Shown here: piece by piece, positions 46,977 to 55,134 of the stretch
Numbering within the stretch: position 1 is the stretch's first letter
Layout: the number at the start of each line of letters is the position of its first letter
Source: Desulfitobacterium dehalogenans ATCC 51507
GTDB lineage: Bacteria; Bacillota; Desulfitobacteriia; Desulfitobacteriales; Desulfitobacteriaceae
Reading direction: 5' to 3'
Length of the DNA stretch: 64,000 bases
Assembly (NCBI RefSeq): GCF_000243155.2
Contig: NC_018017.1
Coordinates: 806,001-870,000, forward strand
The notes under the pieces: generated by a model
Seen by the model: only the letters and a program-made list of their open reading frames with translations
Database searches by the model: none
Told to the model about the DNA's origin: nothing
Made by a program: the position numbers and the translations under genes

Positions 46977-47318
46977 TTAGCTATTTACTTCAACTATTCT
47001 ATCCAGAATTCTATCGAAATCGGGGCCGGGTACTTCACCGACAAACTCCAAAAGTTTATCTTGCTCAATACGGTAAATCTTATGGGTTTTTACATAAGAT
47101 GGCTCATTTAAACCGGCCCGACGCCAATTAATGATGGGTTCTTTAAACCGGTCATGATAAGTAGGAGGAATCTTTGGCTTAGAACTGGTTATTTCTGTGA
47201 TTGTAAACAGTTCTGAATCAGAATCCACATCAATGATAAGGATGGGTCTTATTTTGAATCGAGAGGGATCATCTTCGAAAAATATTTTTACACGGTAAAC
47301 TTCTCTAATATCAGGCAT
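46977..47318 (-). CDS. cassette 1: PemK/MazF-like toxin
   Basis: A 112-residue protein (MPDIREVYRVKIFFEDDPSR FKIRPILIIDVDSDSELFTI TEITSS ... DRFKEPIINWRRAGLNEPSYV) that resembles the PemK/MazF-like endoribonuclease toxins of clostridia. Encoded opposite to the cassette orientation, ten bases after its presumed antitoxin. Reverse-oriented, self-promoted toxin-antitoxin cassettes are typical of large sedentary integrons. First cassette after the attI-like site. Confidence 0.75.
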   Translation of the reverse strand: MPDIREVYRVKIFFEDDPSRFKIRPILIIDVDSDSELFTITEITSSKPKIPPTYHDRFKEPIINWRRAGLNEPSYVKTHKIYRIEQDKLLEFVGEVPGPDFDRILDRIVEVNS

Positions 47319-47327
47319 AGCTTAGTT

Positions 47328-47537
47328 CTACTTACCATCTTTATACCAATCTTGGTGTGCTTGGTCTTTTGGATTTAACTTAATCATTCCCTGGGGACCT
47401 GTTAGAATTTGTGCTTTGGAGGTGATTTTACTCAGTGCCGAATTATTTTCTTGAGGCTTCTTCTTTGCAGTTGAAGGCATCCCGTATTCCTCCTCGGTAT
47501 GTTGTTTTTCAATTCTATCCCTATCCTTATTATCCAT
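47328..47537 (-). CDS. cassette 1: presumed antitoxin
   Basis: A 69-residue charged, probably disordered protein (RDRIEKQHTEEEYGMPSTAK KKPQENNSALSKITSKAQIL), just ahead of the PemK/MazF-like gene and on the same strand, so the expected antitoxin by position. No DNA-binding domain recognised. AAGGTGG lies upstream of its ATG. Confidence 0.65.
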   Translation of the reverse strand: MDNKDRDRIEKQHTEEEYGMPSTAKKKPQENNSALSKITSKAQILTGPQGMIKLNPKDQAHQDWYKDGK

Positions 47538-47650
47538 ATCATACCACCTTCAATAGGCTTATTCAATAATTATAGTATGCCCGAAAAGCTAAGGATAGAA
47601 GAGAATTAAGACGAATCCATAAGTAGGATTTGGGGTCAAACGGGTACATC

Positions 47651-47726
47651 GTCTAACAGAGGAGTCCCGCAACTAGAGGATGATGTATGCGGTTGGGACG
47701 CTGCGGGACTCCTCGAAACGTTATAT
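47651..47726 (+). repeat. attC1 (integron cassette recombination site)
   Basis: R'' GTCTAAC, stem GAGGAGTCCCGCA / TGCGGGACTCCTC (perfect 13 bp), R' GTTATAT. Closes cassette 1, whose start GTTAGAC is the complement of this R''. Core sequence of the main attC family of this array. Confidence 0.95.
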
Positions 47727-47745
47727 GACATTTCCTGCAGGAACG

Positions 47746-47763
47746 CCCGCCGTCCATGGCGGG
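47746..47763. repeat. GTCCAT hairpin, start of cassette 2
   Basis: CCCGCC-GTCCAT-GGCGGG, 6-bp stem, 25 bases after the cassette start. One of twelve such hairpins. Confidence 0.85.
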
Positions 47764-47829
47764 ATTTAGACAAGAGATTATTTCGTACTTGTAGGTTCTT
47801 ACGAAATAATGAATGGGGGTACCCTTTTA

Positions 47830-48488
47830 ATGCAAGTTCAGATCAGCCACGATCTAAAAGAACGATGGGATAATTATGTTTAGGCGTATTGATATATTCT
47901 GCCAACGTCGAGGGAAGTTCTCCTCAATTGGTCGAGTTCTTTCAGAGAACGATTGATCAATTGAATAATCAGTATTCGATGCCTGAAATTGCCGATATAC
48001 CACATATTCGGTCAACACGAAATGCCTATAAAGCGTTGGGCAAATCTCCTTCAGACTACAGAAATGCTGCCGAGGCAATGCTTCGTCGAATCGTAAAGAG
48101 TAATGGTCTTTATCATATCAATAATGTTATTGATATTAACAATTTGATGTCTGTCACAACAGGTTATTCCATTGGTTCGTATGATACTGAGCAGCTTTCG
48201 GAACTAGTGGAGTTAAGAAGGGCGCCCGACGGAGAAAACTACCAGGGAATAGGGAAGGAGGCAGTCAATATTGAGCATTTGCCAACGCTTTACGATAGGC
48301 TGAGTGCTTTTGGCAATCCTACAAGCGATAGTAGGAGAGCAATGATTCAGACGGGAAATCGAACGATTATGACCGTGATTTATTCATTCGATGGTAAAAG
48401 TGATTTGCAAGAGGTGATCGATAGGTATTGTGAATTACTAATACAATACTGTTGCGTTGAGGAAATTAATACTATATTTGTCCTTTAG
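47830..48488 (+). pseudogene. cassette 2: B3/B4 (tRNA-binding domain) protein, frameshifted
   Basis: The body from 47889 (LIYSANVEGSSPQLVEFFQR ... IPHIRSTRNAYKALGKSPSD YRNAAEAMLRRIVKSNGLYH INNVIDINNLMS) is a B3/B4-domain protein related to the editing-like module of phenylalanyl-tRNA synthetase beta. The N-terminus MQVQISHDLKERWDNYV starts at an ATG at 47830 behind GGGGG but is in another frame; loss of one T in a T-run at 47879-47881 would join it to LGVLIYSA, the normal family start. So the gene looks frameshifted, unless a TTG at 47889 is used. Confidence 0.75.
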
Positions 48489-48560
48489 AGAGCAAATCCA
48501 AATTGGCATGTATCGCATTATTCTTAAATTGTAAACTAGTTATAGGAGTTGTCTGGGGGC

Positions 48561-48576
48561 GCGCCGTCCATGGCGC
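48561..48576. repeat. GTCCAT hairpin, end of cassette 2
   Basis: GCGCC-GTCCAT-GGCGC, followed by CTCTGGCTTCGCGGGGCAGG, a trailer shared with cassettes 6, 7 and 19. Confidence 0.85.
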
Positions 48577-48603
48577 TCTGGCTTCGCGGGGCAGGGAAAC
48601 GTC

Positions 48604-48679
48604 ATATAACACAGAATTCCCCGCAACTAGAGAATGATGCATGTGGTTAGGACGCTGCGGGAATTCCTAAATGTTATAT
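48604..48679 (+). repeat. attC2
   Basis: R'' ATATAAC, arms GAATTCCCCGCA / TGCGGGAATTC with one extra C on the left arm (an unpaired base, as attC sites carry), R' GTTATAT. Cassette 2 start and R'' match. Confidence 0.95.
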
Positions 48680-48717
48680 GACATGGTGCTATGAAAGAAA
48701 TTTGAAGGAGAGATAGG

Positions 48718-49632
48718 ATGCCATTATTTCAGATTAGGGACAATCTTGTTAGCTTAATTAGACCTTGCAACTTTAATTTAGAGAAAGATCTCCAAACATT
48801 AATTGAGGCAAATCTAGAAACTATCTTCAATTGCAAATTTGTGGCTTCTGAGTTTTCAACAGGGTACGAACATGCAGGTCGAATTGATTCACTGGCATTA
48901 TCAGAGGATGGCAATCCAGTGATTATAGAGTACAAGAAGGTAGAGTCTTCAGAGTTGATCAATCAAAGTTTGTATTATTTATCTTGGATAAAAGATCATC
49001 GCGGAGATTTCCAGATGGCAGTAAATAAGAAATTGGGTAGCCATGTAGAAATAGATTGGTCTGATGTAAGGGTTATTTGCATAGCCCCAGGTTACAAGAA
49101 GTATGACCTTCATGCCGTTCAAATGATGGGTGCAAATATTGAACTATGGCAGTATCGTTTGTTTGAAAATGGAGCTTTTTATTTTGAAGAGGTGTTTAGG
49201 AAAGGAACTTCAGGGGCTTCAATTCCCAATAAGGCTAGTCAAGGTAAAAAGATCGGTGATCAAGATATTACTATCACGTATACCTTTGAGGATCATCTAA
49301 ATAAGGCAGCATCTCATTTAAAAGATGTTATTGTGGACTTAAGAGAATGTATTCTCAATATTGATGAGGGTGTAGAGGAATCCCCTAAAAAGCAATATGT
49401 TGCATATAAGGTTACTCAGAATTTTGCATGCATGGAAATCCAAAAGAACAAGATTTTACTCTTTCTTAAACTTAACCCGTTGGAATTTCAAGACCTACCC
49501 ACCAATGCTAGGGATGTTAGAAGCATTGGGCACTATGGAACTGGGGACGTGGAGTTTACATTAACTTCAAAGTCAGATATAGCCGCAATGGGTGAATTTA
49601 TTAGAAAGGCTTGGGAACGTGTCGGGGGTTAG
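48718..49632 (+). CDS. cassette 3: PD-(D/E)XK nuclease-like protein with DUF5655
   Basis: A 304-residue protein. The N-terminal half has a restriction-endonuclease-like pattern: GRIDSLALSEDGNPVIIEYKK gives Asp57 and Glu71-x-Lys73, with a helix SELINQSLYYLSWIKDH after. The C-terminal region (YKVTQNFACMEIQKNKILLFLKL ... GTGDVEFTLTSKSDI) matches DUF5655. GAAGGAGAG precedes the ATG. Such stand-alone nuclease-fold proteins are candidate defence factors, but no activity can be claimed. Confidence 0.75.
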   Translation: MPLFQIRDNLVSLIRPCNFNLEKDLQTLIEANLETIFNCKFVASEFSTGYEHAGRIDSLALSEDGNPVIIEYKKVESSELINQSLYYLSWIKDHRGDFQMAVNKKLGSHVEIDWSDVRVICIAPGYKKYDLHAVQMMGANIELWQYRLFENGAFYFEEVFRKGTSGASIPNKASQGKKIGDQDITITYTFEDHLNKAASHLKDVIVDLRECILNIDEGVEESPKKQYVAYKVTQNFACMEIQKNKILLFLKLNPLEFQDLPTNARDVRSIGHYGTGDVEFTLTSKSDIAAMGEFIRKAWERVGG

Positions 49633-49641
49633 CACCACGTC

Positions 49642-49719
49642 ATATAACAAGGCATTCCCGACACTTGGAGGATGATGAATGTGTGTTGGGACGCGTCGGG
49701 AATGCCCAGAACGTTAGGC
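49642..49719 (+). repeat. attC3
   Basis: R'' ATATAAC, perfect 12-bp arms GGCATTCCCGAC / GTCGGGAATGCC, R' GTTAGGC. Arms differ from attC1 on both sides together. Confidence 0.95.
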
Positions 49720-49824
49720 GACAGAAATTGATTTGGGGTCTGTTGAAGGAATGATCTGGGGGGATGGACCATTAGAACACCGATCAGAATTCACAAATCT
49801 ATATATCGTAGTATTGTTTATATC

Positions 49825-50328
49825 ATGTTTAGCGGATTAGTTGCCTTAACAGCTTGCTCTACTTTGGATACGACATCAATAGATTCGGCACATCAGTTTG
49901 TTGTAGATACTGATACTGGTGACCAGGGACCAGTGCTTCGACTTTTAACCCAGGATAGAAAGGCGAAAATTGAAATCTTTGATGGAGAGTTTGCTGACGG
50001 AACGAAGATTTTGGAATCGGTTGTTTACGAACTGCGATTTGATAAATGGAACCAGATAACCATAGGGCAATCACCTTACAAGTCTAACGACCCAGTGAGG
50101 ATATCTGGTGGAGGCCAATTCGGAATAATCGAAGTCATTGATCCAAACATCATTTACGTGGACTATGAAACGCAAAAGGATAAGATACAATTGACTATCA
50201 TTCAGGTGAAATCTCGTAGATTCGTTGTCTATCAAAAGGTACAAGGAAACAAGGAGTATTATCAAATTCGCGGCGTTAGTAAAGATGGCGAAACTATATG
50301 GCAACTCTTCCCTGAGGGGTATTGGTAA
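49825..50328 (+). CDS. cassette 4: lipoprotein of unknown function
   Basis: At least 167 residues with a lipobox (SGLVALTACSTLD). In-frame codons upstream of the ATG at 49825 read IRTPIRIHKSIYRSIVYI, a good positive start for a signal peptide, and GGGGGGAT lies eight bases before an ATT at 49771, so translation may begin there at a non-standard codon. The mature part (GPVLRLLTQDRKAKIEIFDG ...) is beta-rich and not recognised. Confidence 0.6.
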   Translation: MFSGLVALTACSTLDTTSIDSAHQFVVDTDTGDQGPVLRLLTQDRKAKIEIFDGEFADGTKILESVVYELRFDKWNQITIGQSPYKSNDPVRISGGGQFGIIEVIDPNIIYVDYETQKDKIQLTIIQVKSRRFVVYQKVQGNKEYYQIRGVSKDGETIWQLFPEGYW

Positions 50329-50367
50329 CAGTAAGTATTTGGAGAAAAGTAGCAAGTGATTTCCGTC

Positions 50368-50443
50368 GCCTAACACGTCCATTCCCGCAACTTAGAAAAT
50401 ATGAATGTAATATGACGCTGCGGGAATGGCGAAAACGTTATCC
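50368..50443 (+). repeat. attC4
   Basis: R'' GCCTAAC, arms CCATTCCCGCA / TGCGGGAATGG, R' GTTATCC. Cassette 4 start GTTAGGC matches R''. Confidence 0.95.
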
Positions 50444-50460
50444 GAAACCGCACGTAATGG

Positions 50461-50478
50461 CCGCGCGTCCATGCGCGG
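50461..50478. repeat. GTCCAT hairpin, start of cassette 5
   Basis: CCGCGC-GTCCAT-GCGCGG, perfect 6-bp stem, different bases from the cassette 2 stem but same loop. Confidence 0.88.
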
Positions 50479-50665
50479 AACGGAGTGTGGTTGTTACTGC
50501 GCTCTTGTAGCAAAAGCGCAATTACCAAGATGTTTTAATGTATAGAATTATATTTTACGAACCTATTTTGTAAATAATATCGGAATTATTGCTTTCCAGT
50601 AATTCTAAGATTAGACGGAATAGATCCTTTGAGTTGGACAAGATCAATGTGGAGGTGATATACGG

Positions 50666-51211
50666 ATGAGACGGGTGCGATACCAGGTCGCATGTAGCAT
50701 GGATGGCTACATTGCGGCACCGAATGATGATTTTGATTGGATTACGCCAGAACCTTCGTTCGACTTTGAGGCGCTATATGCGCAGTTCGACACATTGCTG
50801 ATGGGGCGACGCACGTACGAGATCGTACGCGCAACGGGCGAGAGTTTTCGCGGAAAGCAAGTGATCGTGGTCTCGCGGTCGCTTCGGCCGGTGGATCATC
50901 CCGATGTTGAGATCGTGAGCGGGGGCATAGAAGCACGAGTTCGAGAGCTTCGTGCGCAATCTGGTCGAGATATTTGGCTCTACGGCGGAGGAAATCTCTT
51001 CTCCCAACTTCTCGCCTGGAATCTGGTTGATACGTTCGAACCGGCGATTATACCGATTCTTCTGGGAGGAGGGGTGCAGTTGCTCCCCCCGCACGGAATA
51101 AGTCGGCGTTTAAAGCTCGTCCGACACAGCGCCTATCCCAGTGGGATGCTTCTCCTCGAATATGAGGTGCAGCATGATGTGGAAGGCACGAATGAATTTG
51201 CAAGAGGATAG
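50666..51211 (+). CDS. cassette 5: dihydrofolate reductase-like (RibD C-terminal) protein
   Basis: A 181-residue protein of the RibD_C/DHFR-like fold (YyaP type): VACSMDGYIAAPNDDFDWI at the start, DTLLMGRRTYEI, VIVVSRSL, and DIWLYGGGNLFSQLLAWNLVDTFEPAIIPILLGGG, the NADPH-binding end. It is clearly richer in G and C than every other cassette, suggesting another source. This is not the DfrA/DfrB family behind trimethoprim resistance, so no resistance role is implied. GGAGGTGA precedes the ATG. Confidence 0.85.
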   Translation: MRRVRYQVACSMDGYIAAPNDDFDWITPEPSFDFEALYAQFDTLLMGRRTYEIVRATGESFRGKQVIVVSRSLRPVDHPDVEIVSGGIEARVRELRAQSGRDIWLYGGGNLFSQLLAWNLVDTFEPAIIPILLGGGVQLLPPHGISRRLKLVRHSAYPSGMLLLEYEVQHDVEGTNEFARG

Positions 51212-51348
51212 TTATAGTGCCAAACAAAGTCACGTTTTTTCGGGGTTTATTCCAATGGAGTAGAGAAAGTTTATACTTCATGCCTTATTTCAAAAGTCGT
51301 TACGATTATCCTAATTCTTATATATCATAAATAGGTGGAGGTTTAAGG

Positions 51349-51368
51349 GGCCGCCGTCCATGGCGGCC
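51349..51368. repeat. GTCCAT hairpin, end of cassette 5
   Basis: GGCCGCC-GTCCAT-GGCGGCC, perfect 7-bp stem. Confidence 0.88.
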
Positions 51369-51393
51369 TCTGAATCTGTGGGCGTACGGCATC

Positions 51394-51469
51394 GGATAAC
51401 AGAGGAGTCCCGCAACTAAAGGATGATGCATGTGATTGGGACGCTGCGGGACTCCTCGAAACGTTATAT
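51394..51469 (+). repeat. attC5
   Basis: R'' GGATAAC (complement of the cassette start GTTATCC), main-family stem GAGGAGTCCCGCA, R' GTTATAT. Confidence 0.95.
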
Positions 51470-51488
51470 GACATTTCCTGCAAGACCG

Positions 51489-51506
51489 CCCGCCGTCCAT
51501 GGCGGG
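51489..51506. repeat. GTCCAT hairpin, start of cassette 6
   Basis: CCCGCC-GTCCAT-GGCGGG in a 5' leader nearly identical to those of cassettes 2, 7 and 19. Confidence 0.85.
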
Positions 51507-51632
51507 ATTTAGACTAGAAACTTAATTTCGTACTTGTAAGAAAGTGTGTAGCAAAGATTATCTATATTTGCTCTGGAATATTTTTTTGTTTTATTCGTCT
51601 AAATAGACACGAAAAAGAAGGGGGGCTCGCTT

Positions 51633-52376
51633 ATGAAACAGTGGATTGGGTTCATCATTATAGTGTCAATAATAGTAACTCTTGCTGCATGTGGTAGCCA
51701 GAGCGAGACAACAATCAACAATAATGCTCAGCAGGATGAAATTCAAAATAGTGCCGTAGAAATCGTTCCACAAGAAAAAACAGATAGCACCGTAAGTGGT
51801 GAAATTATAAAGGAATTCACATCAATTGCTGACTTTAACCATGATGGAGTCAAGGAAACAGCAAAAGTGGTAGCCTTCGGTGATAAGGAGTATTTTGAAT
51901 TACAAATCTGCAGCTCTGAAGAAAACATTCTCTGGAAAACAGAGGCCGCTACGGCTCACATGGGCTGGCTTTCCCTTTTTCTATGCCAGTCAGATGGGAA
52001 AGATTATCTTTTGAAATATACCCCTTATATGTCACAGGGAGCGTGCCACTATCAATATGACTTGTTTTCTCTTGATTCATCAGGCAACGAAATCATAACC
52101 GACAGCGGTTCTGTACAATTTGATATAAATTTTGGTAGCCCGGTTCACTATTCCTTTAACACAGATGAAATCGCAGCCTTTATGAATGAGGTAAATGCGT
52201 ATCTCGAAAACAGTGTTGTTCTGCTCAATACGGATGGAAATCTAAAATTTAAAGATGGATCTCATTTGAAAGATACTCTGTGGTGGTTAGATGTCGAAGA
52301 CGGGTTCACATACGATAAAACAGCTAATCTTAGTGATATCCTGGCATCTTATAAAAAATTCCGTGAAAGCAGATAA
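51633..52376 (+). CDS. cassette 6: lipoprotein with EF-hand-like loop
   Basis: A 247-residue lipoprotein (MKQWIGFIIIVSIIVTLAAC, Cys20). The mature part has DFNHDGVKETAKVV, a D-x-N-x-D-x calcium-loop-like motif of the FG-GAP/dockerin kind, then a beta-rich region with WKTEAATAHMGWLSLFLCQS. No domain name can be given. GAAGGGGGG precedes the ATG. Confidence 0.7.
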   Translation: MKQWIGFIIIVSIIVTLAACGSQSETTINNNAQQDEIQNSAVEIVPQEKTDSTVSGEIIKEFTSIADFNHDGVKETAKVVAFGDKEYFELQICSSEENILWKTEAATAHMGWLSLFLCQSDGKDYLLKYTPYMSQGACHYQYDLFSLDSSGNEIITDSGSVQFDINFGSPVHYSFNTDEIAAFMNEVNAYLENSVVLLNTDGNLKFKDGSHLKDTLWWLDVEDGFTYDKTANLSDILASYKKFRESR

Positions 52377-52462
52377 TCTTACAACGAAAAATGAGCATAG
52401 CTTAAGTTTTAGATATGTCGCATCATTAGTATAATGTGAAACAAACTGGAACTACCTGAGGG

Positions 52463-52482
52463 GAGCGCCGTCCATGGCGCTC
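52463..52482. repeat. GTCCAT hairpin, end of cassette 6
   Basis: GAGCGCC-GTCCAT-GGCGCTC, perfect 7-bp stem, then the shared trailer. Confidence 0.88.
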
Positions 52483-52506
52483 TGGCTCCGCAGGGCAGGA
52501 AACGTC

Positions 52507-52582
52507 ATATAACAGAGGAGTCCCGCAACTAGAGGATGATGCATGTGGTTGGGACACTGCGGGACTCCTCGAGACGTTATAT
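52507..52582 (+). repeat. attC6
   Basis: R'' ATATAAC, main-family stem, R' GTTATAT. Confidence 0.95.
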
Positions 52583-52601
52583 GACATTTCCTGCAAGACC
52601 G

Positions 52602-52619
52602 CCCGCCGTCCATGGCGGG
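52602..52619. repeat. GTCCAT hairpin, start of cassette 7
   Basis: CCCGCC-GTCCAT-GGCGGG in the shared 5' leader. Confidence 0.85.
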
Positions 52620-52713
52620 ATTTAAACGAGAGGAACTAACAGCCTTATCTCGCACATGTAGGGTACTGGGAAATAAATCTTCAAGGTTCCAAAGGAGGTG
52701 TCGGATTTTAAAT

Positions 52714-53238
52714 ATGCATAATTTAAGGGGTTATTTAAGAATAAATCGATGCTTACCTATACTTTTATTATCAGCATTTCTAATCTCTGGATGTAGCACC
52801 TTCATGGCCTCTGAACTTAAAGGGTACTATAAGCCTCTTGTGGCAAGCCAATGCTCGTTAAATAAAGATGACATAGATAATCAAGAACAATATGCACAAG
52901 CAATAATAAGTGGTAATGAGGCTGCATTAAAATATTACTTTCAGATAGATAGTAAGGTCTATTATGTTTTGAGAGATGTCTTATATTCAAGAGAGGGGTT
53001 AGAAATAATTGCTCTACAGCCCAAATCAGAAGGATATTTCACTAACAAAGACAACTTATATTATGTTTATGGTTATGAGAAAGAAAAGAAATCAAATACT
53101 CTTGGAGGACCCGTTTATTATACCTTAAAGGATTATAAATACAGAAAGATAGATTTATCAACAAATAAGGAAATCGAAGTTACAAAAGATGAATATGAAG
53201 CATTATATTTTAACTTAGAAAATGAATTGGCTAAATAA
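52714..53238 (+). CDS. cassette 7: lipoprotein of unknown function
   Basis: A 174-residue lipoprotein (INRCLPILLLSAFLISGCST, lipobox LISGC). AAAGGAGGTG at 52691-52700 points to the ATG at 52714; an upstream ATG at 52612 lies inside the GTCCAT hairpin and is not a good start. The mature part is charged and tyrosine-rich (QIDSKVYYVLRDVLYSREGL) and not recognised. Confidence 0.68.
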   Translation: MHNLRGYLRINRCLPILLLSAFLISGCSTFMASELKGYYKPLVASQCSLNKDDIDNQEQYAQAIISGNEAALKYYFQIDSKVYYVLRDVLYSREGLEIIALQPKSEGYFTNKDNLYYVYGYEKEKKSNTLGGPVYYTLKDYKYRKIDLSTNKEIEVTKDEYEALYFNLENELAK

Positions 53239-53285
53239 CATTTTTCTTAAATTGTGAATCGGTTGATTAGGAATTGTATAGGGGC

Positions 53286-53301
53286 GCGCCGTCCATGGCG
53301 C
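53286..53301. repeat. GTCCAT hairpin, end of cassette 7
   Basis: GCGCC-GTCCAT-GGCGC followed by the shared trailer; the preceding 45 bases also resemble the end of cassette 2. Confidence 0.85.
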
Positions 53302-53327
53302 TCTGGCTTCGCGGGGCAGGAAACGTC

Positions 53328-53494
53328 ATATAACACGAGGATTCCCGCGAGGGTGCGGTTAGGAAAGCTTTTGGAGCAAGTCGCACCACATGTCCTCTGT
53401 CACAAGCCTTGCAATTTAGAGTTGAATCAAGAGAAGCAAGTCTTGCGCTAGCCCTGGCGGGACAGACACGTCGGGAATCCCGGGGACGTTAGGC
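53328..53494 (+). repeat. attC7, long form
   Basis: 167 bp, twice the usual size. R'' ATATAAC, arms GGATTCCCG / CGGGAATCC, R' GTTAGGC. The extra length is in the central, normally looped part and contains no gene. Cassette 7 start GTTATAT matches R''. Confidence 0.88.
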
Positions 53495-53520
53495 GACATA
53501 CGTATTGGGGGAATGAAATA

Positions 53521-54423
53521 ATGAAAATTGAAGAGGCATATAGCTATGACTATATGGATGTTGTGGATGCAGAAAAAGCATATGAACTTTTTTGGGAGGG
53601 TGTGATAAAAGATAAGCGGAATTTTGAATGCCCCGCACAAAACTGCAAAGCACAGATAACATGCTCTAATATTGATAAACAAATTGAAGAAATGAAGAAT
53701 ACTCCGCATTTTAGAGTGTATGGTGAACACAGCGATGAATGTGATATTTATAAAGAGATTAAACTTGCCGAGTTGGATGTGTCCACTGAAAAAAATAAAA
53801 GTCGGACAAGTTATTTGGGGTCGGAAACTGATATTTTCACAACGGAAAGACCCAAAAATCATTATCATACGAGGAAAGAGTCAGTAAAAGATAATGATGA
53901 CAAACATAAAGGAATTAAAACATCAATTCAAACTAATAGAGATAATAGCTTAACTAAAAGAAGCCCTGAATTTTATTCGATTAGACCGCTAATTTCCAAA
54001 TTCCAGCGCCATAGTAAAGAAAACAATTTATCTCAACGATTTATTAAAATAAAGGGCTATGATGTTAGTTACAAAGAAATGTTCGTAAAGATTGATAACA
54101 ATGAACTGGACAAATTAAGCAAGTATCCAAGAATTTATTTTGGTGAAGCGACTGTATACAGGAAAAACAACTCGGATTTTGTTGTCAGATTCGCATCTTC
54201 TATTATTGACGCTGATGTGAAATACAAGCCCTCTCTATATATTTCGAACGAAATGATTAATAGCTATTACTGGAAGCACAAGCTACAAACCTGTTTAAAT
54301 GAATTAGCATCAAATAGGGAGAAGCAAGTACTTGTTTTTGTGTACTCGAAGCCGTATAAAAAGGATAGATTTTTAAACTTCTACATAGATACGTTGGACT
54401 TAATAGATTTTAGATATTTGTAG
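53521..54423 (+). CDS. cassette 8: unknown protein with N-terminal zinc-ribbon-like cysteines
   Basis: A 300-residue protein. FECPAQNCKAQITCSN and, about 30 residues on, HSDECDIYKEI give a C-x4-C-x4-C ... H-x3-C pattern that could bind zinc. A charged, low-complexity linker follows, then a beta/alpha C-terminal domain (FIKIKGYDVSYKEMFVKIDN ... QVLVFVYSKPYKKDRFLNFY). No family recognised. GGGGGAATG precedes the start. Confidence 0.65.
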   Translation: MKIEEAYSYDYMDVVDAEKAYELFWEGVIKDKRNFECPAQNCKAQITCSNIDKQIEEMKNTPHFRVYGEHSDECDIYKEIKLAELDVSTEKNKSRTSYLGSETDIFTTERPKNHYHTRKESVKDNDDKHKGIKTSIQTNRDNSLTKRSPEFYSIRPLISKFQRHSKENNLSQRFIKIKGYDVSYKEMFVKIDNNELDKLSKYPRIYFGEATVYRKNNSDFVVRFASSIIDADVKYKPSLYISNEMINSYYWKHKLQTCLNELASNREKQVLVFVYSKPYKKDRFLNFYIDTLDLIDFRYL

Positions 54424-54433
54424 TATGTACGTC

Positions 54434-54510
54434 GCCTAACACGACCATACCCGCAACTAGAGGATGATGCATGTGGTTGGGACGCCGCGGGAATGGCGGA
54501 AACGTTATCG
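54434..54510 (+). repeat. attC8
   Basis: R'' GCCTAAC (complement of cassette start GTTAGGC), arms CCATACCCGC / GCGGGAATGG with one mismatch, R' GTTATCG. Confidence 0.95.
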
Positions 54511-54584
54511 GAAATCCTAGTATAATTTGAGCTTAAAAGAATTAACTAAATACTTTTCTAATGCGTTACAGAGAGAGGGATTTT

Positions 54585-54788
54585 ATGGTGTTATTTATCT
54601 GTTTACTACTAATTATATTAATAATTATAGTAATAGTGGATTGTAAAAAAAACAAAATTACCAAAATAGAAATTGTAAATCAATTCAAAAAAACACATAT
54701 TTTTAAATTCAAAAAACCAACAGCATTTACTGTTTTAGAAATGGTTACTGGGATATATTTTATGCTTCCAATTATAGGTTTTTTTTAA
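54585..54788 (+). CDS. cassette 9: small membrane protein a
   Basis: A 67-residue protein, if the ATG at 54585 (behind AGAGAGGGA) is the start: helix VLFICLLLIILIIIVIVDCK, basic linker, second helix. Followed by two more membrane ORFs in the same cassette. Unknown. Confidence 0.5.
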   Translation: MVLFICLLLIILIIIVIVDCKKNKITKIEIVNQFKKTHIFKFKKPTAFTVLEMVTGIYFMLPIIGFF

Positions 54789-54793
54789 GAATA

Positions 54794-55114
54794 TTGGGTG
54801 AGGAATATTTCAATTTTGTCTTAATAGCATTATTTCTGCCAGTAGCAATTTGTTTTTTAAATGTATGGTCGCAGTATAAATACGCAAAACTAGAAATTGG
54901 ATCTATGAAAATATTGTTTTCAGTTATTATTGTACCGTTTCTAATTTTGCTTAATTATATATTCTCGTCTCAGGATGCGTTAGAGACATACCATCTAAGT
55001 ATGTTTATCATTATAATTCCAGCAACTTTTTTTATCTCTGATGGAATATCTGATTTAGTTGAAGCTTTCAAAGAAGTAGGTTTAGAAAAAAATATCAGGA
55101 GAAAATATTTATAA
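54794..55114 (+). CDS. cassette 9: small membrane protein b
   Basis: A 106-residue hydrophobic protein with three membrane helices (FVLIALFLPVAICFLNVWS; ILFSVIIVPFLILLNYIFS; MFIIIIPATFFISDGISD). Five bases after protein a. Start is TTG with no clear ribosome binding site, so coupling or a frameshift fusion with a is possible. Confidence 0.5.
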   Translation: MGEEYFNFVLIALFLPVAICFLNVWSQYKYAKLEIGSMKILFSVIIVPFLILLNYIFSSQDALETYHLSMFIIIIPATFFISDGISDLVEAFKEVGLEKNIRRKYL

Positions 55115-55134
55115 AACTAATTAACAGGTATGTA

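Noticed and set aside
46793-47131. 112-residue plus-strand frame across the first junction
   Set aside because: It overlaps the attI-like hairpin and is antisense to the PemK/MazF-like gene; no ribosome binding site and no family.
50666-51211. Trimethoprim-resistance dfr cassette
   Set aside because: The protein is of the RibD_C/YyaP type, not DfrA or DfrB, so resistance cannot be inferred.
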